Below are positions 42,934 through 52,286 of a stretch of 55,290 nt of DNA, one piece after another; within the stretch, counting starts at the first letter, position 1; every line of letters starts with the position of its first letter. Source of the DNA: JBBDIP01 sp040880305 (GTDB taxonomy: Bacteria; Bacillota; Sulfobacillia; Fermentithermobacillales; Fermentithermobacillaceae); assembly GCA_040880305.1 (NCBI GenBank), contig JBBDIP010000001.1, positions 1 through 55,290 on the forward strand, given 5' to 3'. A program made the translations under genes and the position numbers. The notes under the pieces were generated by a model, which saw only the letters and a list, made by a program, of their open reading frames with translations, searched no databases and was not told where the DNA came from.

Positions 42934-44604
42934 TTGTCGATTGGACCGAGGGCCCGAAGGAAGACCAGACGCCCGCTTGCTTGGCCGCTGTTCGTCGCGG
43001 CCCTGCTGTTGGTTGGCGCCGGGACCTTTGCGCCTTCTTTCATGTATGAAGAAAAGGCTCCCGCCTCGCGGCCGTACTTGGTGTACCGGGGCGAGAGGCA
43101 GTCGTACCCTGTTGTCGTGGAGGCCGGCGAAGCTTACGTCCCCTTCCAATTTGTGAAGAAGGTCATCGACCCCAACGCTTTTGCCGAAGAAGGGCTTGTC
43201 GTAGTGACGACCCAAGACAAGGTCGTGAAACTGAAGACCGATTCCCTTACTGCCTACGTAAACCAAAACCCCGTTGAACTGCGCTTGCCCGTCACGCTTG
43301 AGGCCGGAGAGCCGTATTTGCCTGCCAGCGCTCTGGAACTCCTGTACCCTGTATCGGCCTCCCTGCATGAGGAAGCGGGGACGTTCACCGTTCACCGCAC
43401 AGATTCGGAATCAAGCGTGGCAGAGGTCCTGTCCGATGCTGTTGTGAGAACGGAACCCTCGATCGTCGCACGCAGGACCGCGGTTCTTCCGGCCGGCGCC
43501 TACGTCGAGATTTTCGAGACAAAGGGAGGCTGGGTCAGAGTGGAGACTACGTCCGGCGTCGCGGGATGGATGTCGTCCAAGCGCCTCTCGGACCCGACCA
43601 AGAAGCCCGCGGACATCCCGCCGCCCAAGGACTACACTCCGCCTCCGCTCAAAGGCAGCAAGGTCAGCCTCGTCTGGGAGCAGGTCGATTCGCGCACTCC
43701 CGATACGTCCACCATGGGTTCTCTCAGCGGCGCCAACGTGGTGTCGCCCACATGGTTCAGACTCGGCGAGAAACCCGGCGAAGTGGATAACTACGTCGAT
43801 ACCCGCTACGTCAACTGGGCTCATGCGAGAGGGTACAAGATCTGGGCGCTCTTTTCCAACTCCTTTGAACTCCAAAGGACCAGAACGGTGCTGAGGGACT
43901 CGGACCTGCGCGACAAGGTGATCTCGCAGATCCTGGTCTACGCTCGGATGTACTCACTGGACGGCATCAACCTCGACTTCGAGAACGTCTACCAGGACGA
44001 CGCGCCTTACCTGACTCAGTTCGTGAGGGAACTCACGCCGCTCCTCCACGAGATGGGCCTGTCGGTTTCCATGGATATCACGGTAAAGTCCCTGAGTCCC
44101 ACGTGGTCATTGTGCTACGAGCGCAAGCGGCTCGCCGAGGTGGTCGACTACCTCATGCTGATGGCCTACGACCAATACTCTGCAGGCTCGAAGGTTGCGG
44201 GTCCCAACTCCTCTATCCCGTGGACCAAGTCATCGATAGAGAGAACGTTGCAGGAAGTCCCTCCACACAAGCTGGTGCTGGCCGTCCCCTTCTACATGCG
44301 GTTATGGAAAGAGACCAAGACCGATGACGGAGTGAAAGTCACCCAGCGCGCCATCGGGATGGACCAGGCCGAGGAGTGGCTGTCGCAGCAAGGTGTGAAT
44401 GCGGTCTACCAAAGCGAATCCGGACTCATGTACGCGGAGAAGACCGTCGGGCAGGACACCCACAAGCTCTGGATTGAGGACGCGGAGTCTATGAAGCTGC
44501 GCGTCGAGCTGGCCGACTCCTACGGGCTCGCGGGAGTTGCCGCGTGGAGGCGTGGGTTCGAAAACGACGCCGTCTGGACGGTAATCCAGAATTACGCCAA
44601 GTAG
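42934..44604 (+). CDS. Glycoside hydrolase family 18 protein with SH3 domain
   Basis: 556 aa. An N-terminal membrane anchor or signal (PLFVAALLLVGAGTFA) is followed by a copper-amine-oxidase-N-like domain (about 45-150), an SH3_3-type domain (about 165-230, ending GVAGWMSSKRL) and a GH18 barrel (about 255-556). The barrel has the catalytic DGINLDFEN and the Tyr in LMLMAYDQYS. Relatives (YdhD/SleL-like) act on peptidoglycan, often in spores or the cell wall, rather than chitin. TTG start behind GGAGAGG. Confidence 0.88.
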   Translation: MSIGPRARRKTRRPLAWPLFVAALLLVGAGTFAPSFMYEEKAPASRPYLVYRGERQSYPVVVEAGEAYVPFQFVKKVIDPNAFAEEGLVVVTTQDKVVKLKTDSLTAYVNQNPVELRLPVTLEAGEPYLPASALELLYPVSASLHEEAGTFTVHRTDSESSVAEVLSDAVVRTEPSIVARRTAVLPAGAYVEIFETKGGWVRVETTSGVAGWMSSKRLSDPTKKPADIPPPKDYTPPPLKGSKVSLVWEQVDSRTPDTSTMGSLSGANVVSPTWFRLGEKPGEVDNYVDTRYVNWAHARGYKIWALFSNSFELQRTRTVLRDSDLRDKVISQILVYARMYSLDGINLDFENVYQDDAPYLTQFVRELTPLLHEMGLSVSMDITVKSLSPTWSLCYERKRLAEVVDYLMLMAYDQYSAGSKVAGPNSSIPWTKSSIERTLQEVPPHKLVLAVPFYMRLWKETKTDDGVKVTQRAIGMDQAEEWLSQQGVNAVYQSESGLMYAEKTVGQDTHKLWIEDAESMKLRVELADSYGLAGVAAWRRGFENDAVWTVIQNYAK

Positions 44605-45141
44605 GCTACCCGACTACCCCGAAAACCGCCCGGTGCTGGAAAAACCAGCCACCAACCGGCCAGCCACAACCTCGATGCCACCGCCAGATCCGATCCCGAT
44701 GATGCTCAGAGCATCAATCTCCGAGCCGAGGTGCTGCTGACAGCATCAGCCCTCCAGCCGACCTGATGCTCACAGCATCACCCTTGACCTTGCCACCGCC
44801 AGTTCCGATCCCGATGATGCTCAGAGCATCAACCTCTGAGCCGAGGTACTGCTGACAGCATCACCCCTCTGACCGACCTGATGCTCACAGCATCACCCTT
44901 GACCTTGCCACCGCCAGATCCGATCCCGATGATGCTGAGAGCATCATCCTTCGCATCGAGGTGCGGTCGAGAGCATCAGCCCTCCAGCCGACCTGATGCT
45001 CAGCGGGCTGCCCCCTCAGCAGAACTGACACCCCGAATATCTGCCCGAAGCAGGACTTGCCTGTTTCGAAGAGAACTTCTTGGAATAACGGCCTAGTCTT
45101 GACATTTTCGGTGACAGGCCGACGCTCTTTGCGGAGAGGAC
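44605..45141. other. 537-bp gene-free region holding a tandem repeat
   Basis: First a small hairpin GCTGG-AAAAA-CCAGC (44635-44649), perhaps the end of the GH18 transcript. Then the 115-bp repeats, and after 45,011 about 130 bp leading to the next gene. A perfect -35 (TTGACA, 45099-45104) lies in this last part, but no good -10 follows at 16-18 nt. Confidence 0.6.
44676..45010. repeat. 115-bp tandem repeat, 2.9 copies, with nine spaced 17-bp dyads
   Basis: Copies start at 44676, 44791 and 44906, exactly 115 bp apart, each opening TGCCACCGCCAG. Each holds three sites of the form TGATGCT-N3-AGCATCA. Copy 1: 44700-44716, 44732-44748, 44764-44780. Copy 2: 44815, 44847 and 44879. Copy 3: 44930, 44962 and 44994. 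Spacing is 32, 32, then 51 bp. The middle site has an imperfect left arm, and copy 3 is decayed, its last site losing the right arm. Linkers are similar between copies and no long frame runs through. Confidence 0.88.
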
Positions 45142-46559
45142 GTGACGCGAGTGTCTGTGCGCAGGAATCGAGTGCTTCGAAGGAATCTAGGCGTCGTGCT
45201 CATCTTGGCCCTCCTGTTGACGGCAAGTCCGCTCGCCACGGGAGAGGTCTTAGCTGCCCCCTTCGACGTGATGATTCCGGGACCCGGAACTGATCTCGGG
45301 GTGACCATCCCCCTGACCGTGACTCCCATCACGACATTTGGTCTCGGCACCATCACCGTTGTGCTGCATTTCGGCGACACGGGCCTCACTGGGAACTACA
45401 CAACCGATGCTGTCTACGCAACACTGCGCACCAATCCAGTGGTCAGCGTACCTTACGTTCTACCGGCCGGATTTGGTGACAATGGAGTCAAGATTGGCAC
45501 TGGAAGCACGTACAGCATTATAGATTCGAATATCACCTTTCGGATTTACCTCGATCAGATTTCATCGGGTGGTGGCGGTGGCGGTGGGACCATCCCCAGC
45601 GGTGGTTCGACCACATCCGGGACCGACACCGGCTGGCAGAGATATGATTCATCAACTGATACTTCCACTGTCTACGTGGACCCGGAACTGACCCAGGAGC
45701 TCTTCTCCCAGCCCCCGCCAACAGGAGTCGTGCTAGTGGAGACCCCTGTGGATCAGGAGGGCGAGGTCCCTCAGAACGTGACAGCCAACCTGCCCCTGGA
45801 GGTAGTAACCCAGGGCGGGAGCGTGACGGTCCCGAGCATCCTGAACATGGGCTCCATCAGTATGGAACTGCCCCCGTCAGTGATGCAGTCACTGGCGCAG
45901 AGCGTGCAGAACCTGGCAGGGGGCCTTGGGTCCCTTCGCGTGGAGGTCATTGCTTCGACCCCTGAGGGCACGACCGACACCTTGAACAGCCTCGAGGACG
46001 TCGATCTGACCGACATGAACGCTGCTTCTCAGGTGATCACCGTGTCTTTCGTCGTGGTTAACGCCCAGGGTCACGAGACCAAGATCACGGTTGAGAGGAC
46101 CAGCATCAGCCTTTCGTTCAACCCTGACGTCGTGACGGATCCCTCCAAGGTTAACCTGTACATGATCGGCTCCCTCATCTATGTGGGAGGCAAGGTCGAC
46201 CCGGTTACCACCAGGTCATCGCGGATATCTCGATGACCCAGGGCGGCAAGTTCGTCGCTATCGAGTTCGACAAGACGTTCTCCGATGTCACGGACCACTG
46301 GGCCAAGGGCGACATCGAACTCATGGCTTCCAAGTACGTGGTGAAGGGCATGACCGACACGGACTACTGGCCTAACAGCCCCGTTACCAGGGCCCAGTTT
46401 GTGACGTTGTTGGTGCGGAGTCTGGGTCTTTCTGAGGTCGCTCCGGCGACGCCAACGTTCCAGGATGTAGCCAAAGACACCTGGTACTACGGCTTTGTTG
46501 AAGCGGCGTTCAAGGCTGGACTTGCCGGTGGCGATAGGCCAAGGGCCTCTACGTCCTAA
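45142..46559 (+). pseudogene. S-layer-homology (SLH) surface protein, frameshifted and truncated
   Basis: Signal peptide (VVLILALLLTASPLATGEVL, then AAPF), a secreted region with a Gly-rich linker (about 141-151) and a beta-rich part ending IYVGGKVDPVT. The frame then breaks: the protein continues one frame over as HQVIADIS, MTQGGKFVAIEF and an SLH domain (TFSDVTDHWAKGDIELMAS, TRAQFVTLLVRSLGL). One missing base near 46205-46208 explains it. The second SLH repeat stops short at GLAGG, where cpsD-like sequence begins. Either a pseudogene or an assembly error; the 3' deletion favours decay. GTG start after GGAGAGG; GTG 45151 is possible. Confidence 0.75.
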
Positions 46560-46918
46560 CAAGCGGACCCATCCCACCTAACCCTGCGGAACTGCTTGAC
46601 TGCCAGGCTATGACCGATCTGCTCGCCAAGGTCAGGGACCAATACGACCACGTGCTGGTCGATTCTCCGCCCGCAGGCGCTCTGGCGGACGCGACGATCC
46701 TGGCCTCCAAAGTTGACGGCATTATCATGGTGGTTTCGGCCGGGGAGACGCGGGTGGATCAGGCAAGAGAGATAAAGGAGTCACTCGAACGGGCCAAGGG
46801 CCGGGTCCTGGGAGTCGTCCTCAACAAGGTGAGGTACTCGACCAGGGACTATCATTACCGGTACTACTACGAGGACAGCGGCAGTGCCAAGTCCCCTTCA
46901 GAAGATACTGCCGAGTAG
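46538..46918 (+). pseudogene. CpsD/Wzc-type tyrosine kinase, C-terminal remnant
   Basis: The frame starts abruptly after a TAG at 46535 with KGLYVLTSGPIPPNPAELL, a sequence from the middle of BY-kinases. It goes on to HVLVDSPPAGALADA (Walker B) and a Tyr cluster YHYRYYYED, the usual autophosphorylation tail. Walker A and A' are missing, so it cannot be a kinase. The first codons overlap the end of the SLH gene in another frame, marking a deletion junction near 46530-46540. If translated from ATG 46610 it would be 102 aa. Confidence 0.8.
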
Positions 46919-47678
46919 ACGAAGAGACGTCGCCTACAGCGACGTCCATTGTCACGTCCTGCCCGGTCTGGATGACGGGCCCAAGGACGCTGAGTCCTCG
47001 CTCAAATTGGCGCGCATGGCCAGTGAATCGGGCGCCAGGAGGATCGTCGCGACCCCTCACTTCCTGCCCGGCGTCTTTGAACCTTCCCCTGCCGATATCC
47101 GTTTGCAGATCCGCCTGCTTAACGAGCGCCTCGCCCAGGAGAACATAGAGGTTGAGGTCATGGAGGGCTGTGAGGCTTACCTAAGCGAACGCCTTTGTCG
47201 CGACTACAAGGACGGCAAGATCCTTACCATCGGGGGTAGCCGCCATGTGCTGGTCGAACTGCCGTCCATGTCGTTGCCGCCGGGCGCCCTCGACGAGCTT
47301 TTTGCGCTAAGGGTTCTGGGTGCAGGAGTGATCCTGGCCCACCCCGAAAGGAACCTGGACCTTTGCCGCAACCCCGCGCTTACGCGTGAACTGGCGGAGA
47401 ACGGCATCCTATTGCAGGTCAACGCCGGTAGCCTGATGGGGGTCTATGGGAGAGAGGCGGATGCGTTTGCATCCAGTCTTTTCAGGGAGGGACTGGTTCA
47501 CTTCATAGGGTCCGACGCTCATTCGGGTCGCTCTGCCGACCTTCGCTCCAGCGGACCCGACATCCGGCCCGCCCTCCGAAAGGCTTTTCGCTCCCAAAGG
47601 GACTTGGAGCGTTTCATATCCGAGATGGAAGAACGATTCGATCGACTCACAACAGGGAGGGATTCAATTGACAGGTGA
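46884..47678 (+). CDS. CpsB/YwqE-type tyrosine-protein phosphatase (PHP domain)
   Basis: 264 aa. Metal motifs of the PHP fold: DVHCHVLPGLDDGP, ATPHFLPG, LAHPERN and GSDAHSG. Family members remove phosphate from BY-kinases such as CpsD and control capsule export. The frame overlaps the cpsD remnant by 35 nt. The GTG start has no strong Shine-Dalgarno, suggesting translation once depended on cpsD. The protein looks intact although its kinase partner is broken. Confidence 0.88.
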   Translation: MPSPLQKILPSRRRDVAYSDVHCHVLPGLDDGPKDAESSLKLARMASESGARRIVATPHFLPGVFEPSPADIRLQIRLLNERLAQENIEVEVMEGCEAYLSERLCRDYKDGKILTIGGSRHVLVELPSMSLPPGALDELFALRVLGAGVILAHPERNLDLCRNPALTRELAENGILLQVNAGSLMGVYGREADAFASSLFREGLVHFIGSDAHSGRSADLRSSGPDIRPALRKAFRSQRDLERFISEMEERFDRLTTGRDSIDR

Positions 47679-49098
47679 CAAGTGCGCGGAGTTCGCAGAA
47701 GCGCAGAAGCACGTGGGAGAGATCTCCGGGAGACTCGTGGATGTGAGCCGCAAGGTCTGGGAGTTCGCCGAAGTCGGCCTGCAAGAGAACCGTTCGGCCG
47801 CGGTCCAGGTGGATTTCCTGGAGTCCGAGGGGTTCAGCGTCAAACAGGGAACCGGCGGCATGCCCAGCGCCTTTGTGGCCGAATGGGGTAGCGGCAAGCC
47901 TGTGATAGGCTTCCTCGGAGAGTATGACGCGCTGATGGGGCTGTCTCAAAAGGCGGTGGCTGTGAAGGATCCGGTGTGCGCGGGCGCTCCAGGTCATGGC
48001 TGCGGGCACAACCTTCTCGGAGCGGCCGCGCTGGGATCGGCGGTGGCGCTCAAGCGTTACCTCACCGCCCACAGTCTGCCCGGCACCGTGAGATATTACG
48101 GGTGCCCGGCCGAGGAAACGTTGATAGGCAAGGTCTTTATGGCCCGTGACGGCGCGTATGACGACCTGGACGTCGCCATAACCTGGCACCCGGGAGCGGT
48201 CAACACCGTCCAGCTGGGGAGTTCCAACGGCGTCAACTCGGTGAAGTTCACTTTCCACGGCAAGACAGCTCACGCGGCGGGGGATCCCCACAATGGAAGG
48301 TCTGCCCTGGACGCCGTCGAGCTCATGAATGTTGGCGCTAACTACCTGCGCGAGCACGTGATCTCAGATGCCCGTTTGCACTATGTCATTACCGATGGCG
48401 GCGGGCAGCCCAACGTGGTCCCCGCGACCGCCCAGGTTTGGTACTATGTGCGCGCACCGCACCGTCCGCAGGTCGAGGAGATCTACAGCCGTCTCATCGA
48501 CGTAGCCAAGGGCGCAGCCCTCATGACCGGCACGACTTTCGACATTGAATTCCTGGCCGGTTGCTACGACGTGTTGCCAAATGACGTACTGGCAGGCGTC
48601 TGCCTTGACGTGTTCAAGGCGCTGGGCGCCCCTAAGTGGTCCGCAGAGGAAATGCAGTTTGCCGAGGACCTCGCAAAGAGTTTGGATAGGAAGCAGGTCC
48701 AAGAAGGGCTCAAGGCCCAGGGCGCTCCCAAGGAGCTCCTCACGCAGGTAGTCAATATTACGGTCCTTGACCCCATGGATAAGGGGAAGGTCATGGCCGG
48801 CTCCACCGACGTGGGCGACGTGAGCTGGATCGTCCCGACGGTCCAGATATCGGCAGCGTGCTGGCCGGTTGGGTCTCCAGGCCACTCGTGGCAGGTCGCG
48901 TCATCGTCAGGCCACCCGTTTGGCGAGAAGGGCATGCTCAAGGCAGCAGAGGTCATGGCGGGGGCAGCGGTCGCGATTGTGGCCGATCCCTCCATCATTG
49001 AGAAAGCAAAGGCGGAGTTCGCGGAGAAGCTCGCGGGTGAGAAGTACATATCCCCGCTTCCCGCCGGCTCGAAGGCTCCCATGGGCCAGTTTAAGTAG
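47668..49098 (+). CDS. M20 amidohydrolase, AbgB-like
   Basis: 476 aa. Seen: GAPGHGCGHNLLGAAAL (metal His), CPAEETLIGK (metal Glu), TWHPGAVNTVQLGSS and the dimerisation insert with HGKTAHAAGDPHNGRSALDA. The closest named family is aminobenzoyl-glutamate utilisation protein B and related zinc dipeptidases/amidases; substrate uncertain. TTG start behind GGGAGGG, overlapping cpsB by 11 nt, so they may be co-transcribed. Confidence 0.85.
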   Translation: MTGDKCAEFAEAQKHVGEISGRLVDVSRKVWEFAEVGLQENRSAAVQVDFLESEGFSVKQGTGGMPSAFVAEWGSGKPVIGFLGEYDALMGLSQKAVAVKDPVCAGAPGHGCGHNLLGAAALGSAVALKRYLTAHSLPGTVRYYGCPAEETLIGKVFMARDGAYDDLDVAITWHPGAVNTVQLGSSNGVNSVKFTFHGKTAHAAGDPHNGRSALDAVELMNVGANYLREHVISDARLHYVITDGGGQPNVVPATAQVWYYVRAPHRPQVEEIYSRLIDVAKGAALMTGTTFDIEFLAGCYDVLPNDVLAGVCLDVFKALGAPKWSAEEMQFAEDLAKSLDRKQVQEGLKAQGAPKELLTQVVNITVLDPMDKGKVMAGSTDVGDVSWIVPTVQISAACWPVGSPGHSWQVASSSGHPFGEKGMLKAAEVMAGAAVAIVADPSIIEKAKAEFAEKLAGEKYISPLPAGSKAPMGQFK

Positions 49099-49174
49099 GT
49101 CTGAAAAGCCCGTAACGCACATTAACTACCCTCTCGTCCAGATCGATAGATAAAGGGCGAGGGGGTATGTATTT

Positions 49175-49693
49175 GTGGCTCCTGAAGAGGCATCTTCATA
49201 CGACAACGCGTCGTCGGTCCGGAAGGAAAGGCAAATAGTCGCCTTTACCCTTGGAGCTGAGATCTACGGCGTCGACATCGCTTCAGTGAGGGAAATCATC
49301 CCAATCCAGAAGATCGTGAGCGTCCCTAGGTCGCCCGACTTTGTGGAAGGCATAATCAACCTGCGGGGAAGAGTCATTCCTGTCCTGGACCTGCGCAAAC
49401 ACTTCGGCTTTGAACGCAAGAGGGGCGACCCCAACCAGAGGATCGTGCTGGTCGAGGCCGGCTCTGAGAGCATCGGCGTCATCGTGGACGCGGTCTCGTC
49501 TGTCCTTCGCATCCCAGACGATGCGGTGGAGCCGCCTGCCTCGGTGCTCGTCGGTCCCGAGATCGAGTACATCTACGGGATCGCCAAAGTCGATGGCGAC
49601 CTCATCGTACTCTTGGACCTGACTCGGATCATCTCCGATGCCGAGAAGAGGACGCTGAAAGAAGCCGACCTGCGGGCGGCAGTGGTCCAGTGA
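49175..49693 (+). CDS. cheW: Chemotaxis coupling protein CheW
   Basis: 172 aa; links receptors to CheA. Seen: QIVAFTLGAEIYGVDIASVR, IIPIQKIVSVPRSPDFVEG and IINLRGRVIPVLDLRKHFG. GTG start behind GAGGGGG. First gene of the che operon. Upstream, TAAC-N15-ATCGATAG loosely resembles a sigma-D promoter, too weak to call. Confidence 0.95.
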   Translation: MAPEEASSYDNASSVRKERQIVAFTLGAEIYGVDIASVREIIPIQKIVSVPRSPDFVEGIINLRGRVIPVLDLRKHFGFERKRGDPNQRIVLVEAGSESIGVIVDAVSSVLRIPDDAVEPPASVLVGPEIEYIYGIAKVDGDLIVLLDLTRIISDAEKRTLKEADLRAAVVQ

Positions 49694-51654
49694 GCAGAAT
49701 GCCAGACAAGAACGAAGCATCCGAATACGCGCAGGACCTTGAGCTCCTGCTGACCGAGATATCCGACCTCCTGTTGGCTACCGAGGTCAATCTCGTTGAG
49801 CTGGAGAAAGCGCCCGCTGACATCTCCCTGATCCAGGAAGTGTTCCGGGTGATGCACACGATCAAGGGCGGAGCGGCTACGATGGGTCTCCAGGAAGCCG
49901 TGGAGGTAACCCACCGCATGGAGACCATCCTGGATGGCGTCCGCTCCGGAACCCGCGCTCTGACCAAGCCGGTCATGGACACTCTGTTCTCGGTATTAGA
50001 CTGGCTCAAAGAGTGGCGCTTGGCCATTTCCGGCGGTGATTCGCACCCATCCACAGCGGCCATTATCCATGTCATCGAGTCGCTCACTTCGGAATCTCAA
50101 CTACCAGAGTATCTCTTGCGGAAGATCGATGCGGCTATCCAGCAGGGCAAGAACGTTTTCAAGGCCGTGGTGCGGTTCAAGGCCGACGCGCCGCTGCTCT
50201 CGGTCAGGTGCTTTCAGATTGTGACCAACATCGAGGAGACGGCCGAGATAGTCGGCTCTGTCCCATCGATGCAGGAGATAGAGAACGACCAGGTCAAGGA
50301 CGTTCTCGAGGTCTATTTCTTGTCCGACGCCGGCGGCGAGGATGTTGGGGCAGTCGCCCGGTCCAACCAGGACGTCATGGACGTCGCGATGGGGAAGTAC
50401 CAAACCAAGAGTCTGAAGTCGGCCGAGGCCGCACGCGGCAAGGATACCAAGGATACCGGCGAGGGGCCGGCGGTGAAGCGTTCGGAACTTGGGAAGACGG
50501 TCAGGGTCGACGTCCGCCTCCTGGACTTCCTCATGAACATGGTGGGCGAACTTGTCATCGACCGCACCCGCCTCTCCCAAATTGCCACCGAACTCATGAA
50601 AACCGGCGAGACGTCCGGCATAGGCAACGACGTGAGTTCGTTGGCCTCCCACCTGCAAAGGACGAGCACCGAACTGCAAGAGGGCATCATGCAAGCCAGG
50701 CTTCTGCCGGTCAAGAGCATTTTCTCTAAGTTCCCCCGCATGATGCGAGACCTATCGGCCAGGTGCGGGAAGCAGATCGACTTTGAGATGGTGGGCGAGG
50801 CTACAGAGATTGACAGGACGGTGCTCGAAGCTATCGACGATCCCTTGATCCACGTCCTCCGAAACGCTGTGGACCACGGCATCGAGATGCCCGACGAGCG
50901 GATCGCCAAGGGTAAGGGCCCCAAGGGGTGGGTCAAACTCTCGGCTTGGCACGAGGAGAACCAGGTGCTGGTGAGGGTGGAGGACGACGGCGCCGGCATT
51001 GACGCCGAGAAAGTCAAGAAGTCCGCCATTCGCAAGGGACTTATCACCGAGGAACAATCCCTGAAGATGACCGAGAAGGAAGCCGTCGAGATGATTTTCC
51101 TCCCCGGCTTCTCTACTGTGGAGAAGGCCACGGAGGTCTCGGGACGCGGCGTCGGCATGGATGTGGTCAGGTCGAACCTCGAACGGGTGAATGGGCAGAT
51201 CGAGGTAAAGACCAAGGTGGGCTCAGGCACTCAGGTGACCCTGCGCTTGCCGCTCACGCTGGCCATCATGAGGGCACTGCTGGTGAGGTGCGGGGAGAGC
51301 GTGTTCGCCGTCCCCACTTCGTCGGTCGAGGAAGTGTTTTCGTTGAGCGATTTTGCCATCGGCAGCATCCAGGGGAAACCCGCCATGAACGTAAGGGGCA
51401 GGGTAGTCCCTCTGATATCGCTTGAGGGCGCGCTCAGGGACTCGATGTGGTCGTTGAATGGCCAGAAGTACGCGCTGCTTACCCGCACGAATGAGCAGCC
51501 GCTTGCCTTGGGCGTCGATGACCTCATCGGCGAGGAGGAGATCGTGGTCAAGGAGATGGGCCATCTCCTCTCCAGGCTGAAGGGCATAGCAGGGGCGACG
51601 ATCCTGGCACAGGGCGATCCGGCGGTCATCTTGGATATCAACAGGGTCATATAG
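49690..51654 (+). CDS. cheA: Chemotaxis histidine kinase CheA
   Basis: 654 aa. HPt domain with the phosphorylated His56 in MHTIKGGAATMG, a CheY-binding P2-like part (about 137-235), a dimerisation helix pair (about 268-330), ATPase motifs HVLRNAVDHGIE, VEDDGAGID and SGRGVGMDVV, then a CheW-like end (about 515-654). GTG start overlaps the cheW stop by 4 nt; ATG 49699 is an alternative. Confidence 0.96.
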   Translation: MSRMPDKNEASEYAQDLELLLTEISDLLLATEVNLVELEKAPADISLIQEVFRVMHTIKGGAATMGLQEAVEVTHRMETILDGVRSGTRALTKPVMDTLFSVLDWLKEWRLAISGGDSHPSTAAIIHVIESLTSESQLPEYLLRKIDAAIQQGKNVFKAVVRFKADAPLLSVRCFQIVTNIEETAEIVGSVPSMQEIENDQVKDVLEVYFLSDAGGEDVGAVARSNQDVMDVAMGKYQTKSLKSAEAARGKDTKDTGEGPAVKRSELGKTVRVDVRLLDFLMNMVGELVIDRTRLSQIATELMKTGETSGIGNDVSSLASHLQRTSTELQEGIMQARLLPVKSIFSKFPRMMRDLSARCGKQIDFEMVGEATEIDRTVLEAIDDPLIHVLRNAVDHGIEMPDERIAKGKGPKGWVKLSAWHEENQVLVRVEDDGAGIDAEKVKKSAIRKGLITEEQSLKMTEKEAVEMIFLPGFSTVEKATEVSGRGVGMDVVRSNLERVNGQIEVKTKVGSGTQVTLRLPLTLAIMRALLVRCGESVFAVPTSSVEEVFSLSDFAIGSIQGKPAMNVRGRVVPLISLEGALRDSMWSLNGQKYALLTRTNEQPLALGVDDLIGEEEIVVKEMGHLLSRLKGIAGATILAQGDPAVILDINRVI

Positions 51655-51665
51655 CCGACATCGAC

Positions 51666-52286
51666 ATGGAGGGTTTAGAGACGGACTACGAGACGTTTCG
51701 GCGGCACGTAAAGGTGGGCCTTGAGACAGCACGGGTTTCGCTGTCGTCCTTCACGGGCAAGGACCTTGAACTCGGGGCGGCCGACATGGACTTCATGGAC
51801 TTAAGGGAGATCCCGTTCCTGGCGGGAGACCCCGAGACTCCGGTCCTGGCCTCGTACTCCTCCTTCGAGGGAGCCGCTGATGGGCAGCTCTTGATGCTGT
51901 TTAGGCCTGATTCGGCTGAAAGATTGGCGACGTTCCTCGCGCCCGAGGTATTCGAGGGTCTCAGAGAAGATGAAGTCCCCTCACTTATGGACTCACTGAT
52001 CCTGGAGGTCGCCAACGTGGTGGGCTCATCTTTGATCAACGCCGTCGCTGACGGGGCGGGCATCGGCATCTCACCTACCCCTCCGGTGTTGGTGAGAGAT
52101 ATGGCGGGAGCGGTCCTGGGTTCGGCGCTTTCCTATTCCGGTCTCCTGGATGCAGTCTACGTCATTCACATTAAGTACTCGCTCTCTTTCGGCAGGGCAA
52201 TGTTCGAGATAATCTTCCTGCCCAAAGTGAGTTCCAAGCAAAATTTCTTCGCTGGAGACGGGATAGGCGAATGCCAAATGTTGTAG
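51666..52286 (+). CDS. cheC: CheC-family CheY-P phosphatase
   Basis: 206 aa. Phosphatase helix SLILEVANVVGSSLINAVAD keeps the Glu-x-x-Asn pattern, followed by SPTPPVLVRDMAG. Only one such helix is clear, while B. subtilis CheC has two, so activity may be lower or rely on CheD. The 3' end overlaps cheD by 16 nt, which fits the known CheC-CheD complex. Confidence 0.85.
   Translation: MEGLETDYETFRRHVKVGLETARVSLSSFTGKDLELGAADMDFMDLREIPFLAGDPETPVLASYSSFEGAADGQLLMLFRPDSAERLATFLAPEVFEGLREDEVPSLMDSLILEVANVVGSSLINAVADGAGIGISPTPPVLVRDMAGAVLGSALSYSGLLDAVYVIHIKYSLSFGRAMFEIIFLPKVSSKQNFFAGDGIGECQML

Noticed and set aside
44676..45010. CRISPR array
   Set aside because: Linkers repeat between copies instead of being unique, the period is 115 bp with internal dyads, and no cas genes are nearby.
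44881..45096. Short open frame across the repeat region
   Set aside because: It crosses the repeat boundary, has a repeat-derived sequence and no Shine-Dalgarno.
46538..46918. ParA/MinD-type ATPase or intact CpsD kinase
   Set aside because: Walker A is absent and the frame is cut by a stop at 46,535; the LTSGPIPPNP motif and Tyr tail mark a BY-kinase remnant.
49099..49174. Sigma-D (flagellar) promoter before cheW
   Set aside because: TAAC-N15-ATCGATAG matches only 5 of 8 bases in the -10; too weak to list.
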